Positions 59,118 to 64,000 of a stretch of 64,000 nucleotides of DNA are shown here, piece by piece. The number at the start of each line of letters is the position of its first letter. Position 1 is the stretch's first letter. The stretch comes from Cylindrodendrum hubeiense. Lineage: Eukaryota; Ascomycota; Sordariomycetes; Hypocreales; Nectriaceae. The DNA lies in the NCBI GenBank assembly GCA_014621425.1, contig JAANBB010000091.1, positions 1-64,000 of the forward strand, read 5' to 3'. The notes beneath the pieces are model-generated. The model saw nothing but the letters and a program-made list of their open reading frames with translations. It had not been told where the DNA came from and searched no databases. A program made the translations under genes and the position numbers.

Positions 59118-59265
59118 GTTGAAGGGTAGGTTGAGTAGTGGGCTGAGGTGCCAGGAAGGAGTTGGGTGAAACGAGCTCGTATGCTCTGAAGATGATGAAG
59201 ATGATGAAGAAGATGAGGGGAAGTTGTGTCTGCTTTATGGGCTTTGGGTGATTTAAGTAGGTTGC
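59118..59265. repeat. Upstream region duplicated at 55928-56045
   Basis: Includes a GATGAA/GATGAT triplet-rich stretch. It is the leader or promoter of the broken gene at 57802-59001. Confidence 0.65.
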
Positions 59266-59484
59266 CGCCCGTCGGTGAATCACGCCTATTCTTATCGTTG
59301 GTCCTGTGGTGCGAATTCTCCTGTTCTCCCAAGTTTAGGCGTATTTCTCACGGAATTTCGGAGCTGCGCCGTATGGGGTTCTCGTTTGCCTGTTAACCTA
59401 CTGTTACTAGCCTGTTCGGTCATCTGCTTCGTTCATTCCAACATACCAGGTTGTTTGTCAATGTATTGTGTTTGATGTAGTGAA

Positions 59485-59822
59485 ATCCAAACCCTGCCCA
59501 ATAGGGCACACGACGAAGGGTAAGGTGGAGGAAATCATGCGCGCGCCTACGCATGCCTCAAACTCCTCTTGAATAAAGTAGGAGGTGCAAGCAAGCGAGA
59601 TAAAGGCGCTCTCGCTCACTGGTGTCGTGCTTAACTTATCGCCCGCATTGGTGATGTTGACGTCAAGTTTAATCCAAACCCTGCCCAAGAAGGCACACAA
59701 CGAAGGGTAAGGCGGAGGATCATACGCTGCGCCTACGCATGCCTCAAACTCCTCTTTGAATAAAGTAGGAGGGACAAGCGAGCGAGATAAAGGCGCTCTC
59801 GCTCGCCGGGGTGTTGTGGTTA
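59485..59822. repeat. 187-bp tandem repeat, about 1.8 copies
   Basis: Copy 1 starts 59485 and copy 2 starts 59672, both with ATCCAAACCCTGCCCAA. Shared inner blocks include GCCTACGCATGCCTCAAACT and GAGATAAAGGCGCTCTCGCT. Copies differ by small indels and transitions. Confidence 0.85.
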
Positions 59823-59983
59823 ACTCATGAGTGTTGATGTTCGCACACATTCGTGTACGGTCATCACACTGGTGTGCCAGCTGCACGCGCGTGCGGTCAA
59901 CCAGACCGACCACAACATTGCGGCCGGTGCATTTGTCACGTGTCTAGGCATACATTGTGCAATCTCTTCGCAGGTGATAATTC

Positions 59984-60196
59984 AGCGTATTGCTATTTGC
60001 ACAAATGCAGGTTGCTATTCGCAGATACAATGTTGAGCACCTAAATTTTTAGCTATATCATCTACATCCTTAACTTGAAGATAAAGTATTAGGGAATACA
60101 TAACTAAAATTGAATTTAGTATGAGGATGAATAAATGCTAATAATTAGCCTTCTTGGATTTCCCCGGCTCAAATGCCATATTCAGTGTATTGCTGA
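59984..60196 (-). repeat. Right arm of the diverged inverted repeat
   Basis: Partner of 55439-55695 in opposite orientation. It lies about 290 bp upstream of the phs1 start codon. Confidence 0.75.
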
Positions 60197-60488
60197 TACT
60201 TAGCTTTTGGAACCGCTGCGCCGTCATGAAGCTGTCAAAGTGAGAGCAAGGCACATGTCACGAGTGGCCCAAGCTCCCGTGGGTGCCGGCGCACTAGTCC
60301 AGAACAGGCGACTCTCACCTGGAAATTGAATGGATTCACATGCGGCATCCTCAACATTAATAACCTGGCTTGCTATTGTCAGCGCCAACGTCCAAACGTC
60401 CACGTTGACACCACCGAACTTGTCGACTGCAAAGACGCCCCGTCGCACAACCAATCCGTCTCCCCGCAAACGCCAAACTACCGCAGCC
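60197..60488. promoter_or_regulatory. Upstream region of phs1
   Basis: Marks the return to core-like base composition. No specific site recognised. Confidence 0.4.
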
Positions 60489-61268
60489 ATGGCCTCCTCC
60501 GCCCCCGCCGCCCCGAAGCGGCAGCCTTCGGTGCTCAACAAGGCGTACCTCATCCTCTACAACTTCGCCTCCGCCGTGGCCTGGTCCGTCGTGCTCGGCC
60601 GCACCGTTTCGCTGCTGAGCCAGAGCGGGCCGCAGGCTGTCTACCCCGGCGTCGGCGAGTGGACGAAGTGGACGCAAACGGTGGCTGGCATAGAGATTGT
60701 GCACTCCCTGCTTGGTACGTTCAAATCCGTCTCGGTCTCTAGGTGCTGTGCTAACTTAGGATCTCCCTCGCAGGTGTCGTCCGCGCTCCTCTCCTCACCA
60801 CCCTCGCACAGGTCGCCTCGCGCCTCCTCCTCGTCTGGCCCGTCGTCAATGTCTTCCCCCAACTCGCCTCTCAGCCTTGGTACTCATCCATGCTCATCGC
60901 CTGGTCCGTCACTGAGGTCATCCGCTACTCCTTCTTCGCCCTCTCGATTTCTGGCTTCCAGCCTCGACCTCTGACCTGGCTGCGCTACACCACCTTTTAC
61001 ATCCTATACCCAATCGGTATTTCCAGCGAATGCGCTCTCATCTGGCAGGCCATTAAGCCTGCTGGCGACCTGGACCCTCTGTTCCCGTGGGCCCTTTATG
61101 GCGTCTTGGCCATCTACGTTCCCGGTAAGTGTTCCACGGAGCTTAAACCCTGTGCAAGAGAATTGTTGCTGACAGAACATAGGCTCTTTCATGCTCTTCA
61201 CTCACATGATGAGCCAGCGACGCAAGATCATGCGTAACTTGAAGGCCCAGAGCACCAAGGCTCAGTAG
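60489..61268 (+). CDS. phs1: Very-long-chain (3R)-3-hydroxyacyl-CoA dehydratase Phs1
   Basis: Exons 60489-60714, 60774-61124 and 61183-61268 give 220 residues, the normal length. Six hydrophobic segments are visible, and the family core is WTQTVAGIEIVHSLLG, VRAPLLTTLAQVASRL, AWSVTEVIRYSFF and YPIGISSE. The last contains the catalytic pair Tyr154 and Glu161 in the same Tyr-x6-Glu spacing as the yeast enzyme. It carries out the third step of very-long-chain fatty acid elongation in the ER membrane, needed for ceramides. The C-terminus ends in a Lys/Arg-rich tail (RRKIMRNLKAQ), compatible with ER retention. Introns are 58-59 bp with standard signals. Confidence 0.96.
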
Positions 61269-61491
61269 ACGTTGTAAGCAATGACGTTGTAAGAAAAGAC
61301 TAGCATGGATTCCATTGTGGACAAAAGGTGGGAAGAACTAGACAACACATGGGGAATGAGAAAAAGGTGTCATGATTTGGGACCTGGCACAAACTAATAT
61401 AATAAATATCATAAAGACATCAAGAGTCATATCCCACCAAGTACTTGCCCTCTGTTGTAGCCGTCGTTATTCTTCCAAGCAGCCTGCAACC

Positions 61492-62846
61492 TCAAGACGC
61501 AGGGGCCTCTTCCAACAAGGGCCGATCCTCGACGCTGGTCTCGTACCAACCGTTCTGCAACCAACCCGCAATCAACCCCGCGGCATCCCGTGATAGCGTC
61601 TTGTATCCAGGATTCTCCCGTGGCGTAAACATGCCTGCTCAACTTGTTAGCCCATCCACTCATCACTGCTGCTAAATCGTGAGAAGAACTCACTCATGTG
61701 GGCATGTGTCTCATCTGAGGCCTTGTCGTTGACAGCCTCCTGCCACACACCCGCCGCCTGCGTCTTGGGCAGGTTGCAAAACGTGCGCTCCGACCCAAGC
61801 ACCGTCCCGACCATGCTCACTTGCTTGGAAGGCGCCGCTTTGCCGAGCCGTGTGTAGAGGTTCGCGAAGCCGACGTCGAGCTCCTCTTGCAGCTGCGTCA
61901 GGAAGCTGACTCGCTTCTTCAGCTCCTCCGGGCGCGCGAGGGACCCGACGAACTCGAGGTGCGACGTCGCCCACGTCCATCCCTCGCCAATATGGTCGCG
62001 GTTCATCCAGGCCGCTGCGCCGCCGGCCGCCACCGCTCCGGCGGCTCCGGCGTACATGGCCATTTTGCCCCATTTCTGCCATCCACCGGCCTGTTGCTGC
62101 TCCGGGGCTGGCAGCGCGCCGGCGGTGGGTTTGGCGGGGGCCGTAGACTGCGCGGTCTTGTTTGCGCCCCAGAGGGCCCCGAGGCCGCTGAGCTGCGAGA
62201 TGGTGTTGCTGGCCTGCTGGTACTGGCCCTCGGCGCCGTGCGCGACGACGCCGGGCGAGATGCCCAGGTAGGGCGTGTCGAAGGCGAGTACACCCTGGAT
62301 GTAGGGGAACATGAGGGCGTTGAAGGACGGCGAGTCGGGCTTTTCAATGCCGTCCTCGGAATAGATGGGCTTCTCTGAGGCCAGTCCGATGAGCATCTCG
62401 GCAGCGACAATGCCGCCCATGGAGTGGCCGATGAGAATCGTCCGCACCGACGGCTCGATGGTTGGCGACGGCGTCCCAGCTGCGACTTCCATGTCGATGA
62501 CCTTGTCCTGTAGCCTTTTGCGCGAAGAGCACTGTCAGTACATTGAAGTCGTCGCGATAGGCATTCAAATACGAATGAGAGCCATCACTTACCAGTCGCG
62601 GAACCGACTCACGCAATCCCCAAGATCTCCGCGAGTCTCATATTTGGGATACACGAGGACGCGAACATCTACTTTGGGCAGTGCCTGGGCGACCAGGTCC
62701 CGAAGATCCTTGGTGAATTGATAGTCTTCGCCAAACGTGGCTTCGGTGCCCTGCGGAACATGACATCAGCGAGCTGCCCCTCCACGATTGGCGGGACTAC
62801 GGACCTTGAAGCCGTGGATGAAGCAGAGTACTAGAGTCTTCTTCAT
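61492..62846 (-). CDS. Alpha/beta hydrolase (DUF676-like lipase/esterase)
   Basis: Exons 62805-62846, 62593-62750, 61694-62514 and 61492-61634 join in phase to 387 residues. The N-terminal strand LVLCFIHGFKG carries the oxyanion HG motif; the nucleophile elbow is GHSMGG (Ser98), followed by a cap region. VLAFDTPYLGISPGVVAHG is the usual DTPY segment. A hydrophobic Ala/Gly stretch at about 170-190 (MAMYAGAAGAVAAGGAAAW) could be a membrane anchor. The last exon (MFTPRENPGYKTLSRDAAGL) is well conserved in the fungal family as I know it; reading through the last intron instead would give a shorter, non-family end. Substrate and location are unknown; a lipid esterase role is inferred. It is convergent with phs1, ending 223 bp from it. 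Confidence 0.88.
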
Positions 62847-63458
62847 TTTGCTGTCCCGGCCATTGACCTCGCGGTGGAATTCGTCGGTGGTGGTTATCGA
62901 AAACGCGATGGTGTAAGATGTGGATGGCTGTGTAAGGCTGCGTGGCGAACAACTGAGCTACCTACTGACGGAGCTACGTGACCTAGAGTGAGGAAGCCAA
63001 ACCACCTGACGCATGCGACACATTCTTCTTCACCAACATTGCCAATCAAAACACATTCTTGAAGCTTCGTCTCGGATTTCAATCTTGCAGAAGAGAACTC
63101 GCTCATATCAACATCTATTAGAATACAGTTTACTTTATCTAGACACACAGAGCGACTCGTTTAGCCCTTCGCAGGCTCGATGGCGTCCAGAGCCTGCCTC
63201 TGGCAGCATTGCCCGGCCATGACTCTGGACAATCCATCGTTTGTATGGTATTGATTGCCCCTTCTTTCCTTCCCCTTTCCTGGAATACACGTGCACCTGT
63301 CCTGCCCAACGCCTTTGCATATATCATCAAACAATCACCCCAAGAAACCCCGTCTCGAATGGTCTCCATCATGTCCTGATGAATCCGATGCGACCGGATC
63401 GTTTTTAATACTATCAGCACGGGTACTCGCAGTAGGTCCTGAGGCTGCAGTATCCGCC
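62847..63458. other. Intergenic region between hydrolase and bromodomain gene
   Basis: 612 bp between two genes on the same (minus) strand, holding the 3' region of the remodeller and the promoter of the hydrolase. No further feature seen. Confidence 0.55.
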
Positions 63459-64000
63459 TCAGTCCTCGTCGCTCTGGGCAGCAGTGCTACCGCCATTTTG
63501 TTCCCTCGAGCTGCTTGAGATCAACTTGATCCGAGTTCCGCTAGGCTGCGGTGTGCCGCCACTTCCAGAGGGTGCCACCGAGCTGTCCTTGCCTCCGTCT
63601 TCGAGTTCCTGGAGTTCGGGGTGTGTAGTCAAATGCTCTTGGTACTTGGTGTTGAAGAATTCCTATCTCATTGTCAGAACTGAACAAACATAATATCTCG
63701 AGGGTATCAAATATTTTACTCACTTGCATGGTTTTCGCATCCTGGTAGAGGATGCTTCCATCCTCGTTGTAGGTTTGGCAGTTGCGAATCATCAATTCAA
63801 AGTCCTTGCGCATAGCGCTGAGACTGCCGTACTCTTCCTTCTTGATCCTCGTCGAGATCTGGTTCATGCAGATAGGATTGGAAATGATGACATAGTAATC
63901 GGCGTAGTCGCGCTTGGGGGGCAGCTTGATGAAAGGCCCAATGATCAGTCGCTTTCCAGCGTCGGACTCGTCGTCCTCTGCCGGCGGCTCAATGTCGTCG
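63459..64000 (-). CDS. Snf2/Sth1-type chromatin remodelling ATPase, bromodomain C-terminus (partial)
   Basis: Two exons are visible: 63724 to beyond 64000 and 63459-63662, with a 61-bp intron (GTGAGT donor). The sequence holds most of a bromodomain: RLIIGPFIKLPPKRDYADYY is the ZA-loop region, then VIISNPICMNQI and CQTYNEDGS, with the Asn that contacts acetyl-lysine. Acidic DDIEPPAEDDESD precedes it, and a Ser/Gly-rich tail ending QSDED closes the protein. This end fits the catalytic subunit of SWI/SNF or RSC complexes (Snf2/Sth1/Snf21), whose ATPase domain would lie outside the window. Bromodomain proteins of other types cannot be excluded from this part alone. Confidence 0.75.

Larger units (their letters stand above)
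55439..60196. mobile_element. Putative inverted-repeat-bounded element or duplicated block, 4.8 kb
   Basis: Bounded by the inverted arms at 55439-55695 and 59984-60196. Inside are one broken gene (57802-59001), direct duplications of 120-245 bp, a 187-bp tandem repeat and short open frames. No transposase, reverse transcriptase or integrase is recognised, and target-site duplications could not be defined, so it may be a non-autonomous element or simply a rearranged duplication. Confidence 0.4.

Noticed and set aside
1..64000. CRISPR arrays, bacterial operons, rRNA genes, backbone gene of a secondary-metabolite cluster
   Set aside because: None seen; the repeats have no unique spacers of fixed length, and the LaeA-like methyltransferase has no synthase neighbours.

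Overview
The window is nuclear DNA of a filamentous ascomycete, most likely a Sordariomycete. This rests on protein-coding genes with short introns (mostly 45-100 bp, GT start, CTRAC-type branch site, YAG end), on fungus-specific families (ERMES subunit Mdm34, Ecl1-type life-span factor, LaeA-like methyltransferase, HET-domain protein, large-subunit catalase), and on decayed, transition-rich duplicated DNA that looks like repeat-induced point mutation (RIP). No species is assigned.

Layout. 1-940: 3' part of an Ecl1-type gene (minus). 941-10702: almost 10 kb, GC-rich, microsatellite-bearing, no credible gene. 10703-44187: gene-bearing core with a kelch/membrane protein, an unknown alpha-helical protein, syf2 (splicing), coq11 (coenzyme Q), yaf9 (YEATS), mdm34 (ERMES), ipk1 (inositol phosphate kinase), an equilibrative nucleoside transporter, a secreted large catalase, a LaeA-like methyltransferase and a HET protein with an Arg/Asp-rich N-terminus. 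44188-60488: accessory, decayed segment with an unusual three-repeat protein, a 44-bp telomere-like minisatellite, two separate relics of an Upf1-like SF1 helicase family, a tRNA-Val with a 10-nt intron, and a 4.8-kb block bounded by diverged inverted repeats that holds several internal duplications and an unrecognised gene broken by one in-frame TAG. 60489-64000: core again, with phs1 (very-long-chain fatty acid dehydratase), an alpha/beta hydrolase and the bromodomain end of a Snf2/Sth1-type remodeller.

Most core genes are unrelated housekeeping genes in divergent or convergent pairs (unknown protein/syf2, coq11/yaf9, mdm34/ipk1 divergent; syf2/coq11, yaf9/mdm34, ipk1/ENT, methyltransferase/HET convergent). 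There is no obvious biosynthetic cluster. The most unusual items are the three-repeat protein, the in-frame open tail of yaf9 behind two amber codons, and the inverted-repeat block next to the helicase relics. Exon borders were inferred by eye from splice signals, reading phase and family knowledge; none was tested computationally.
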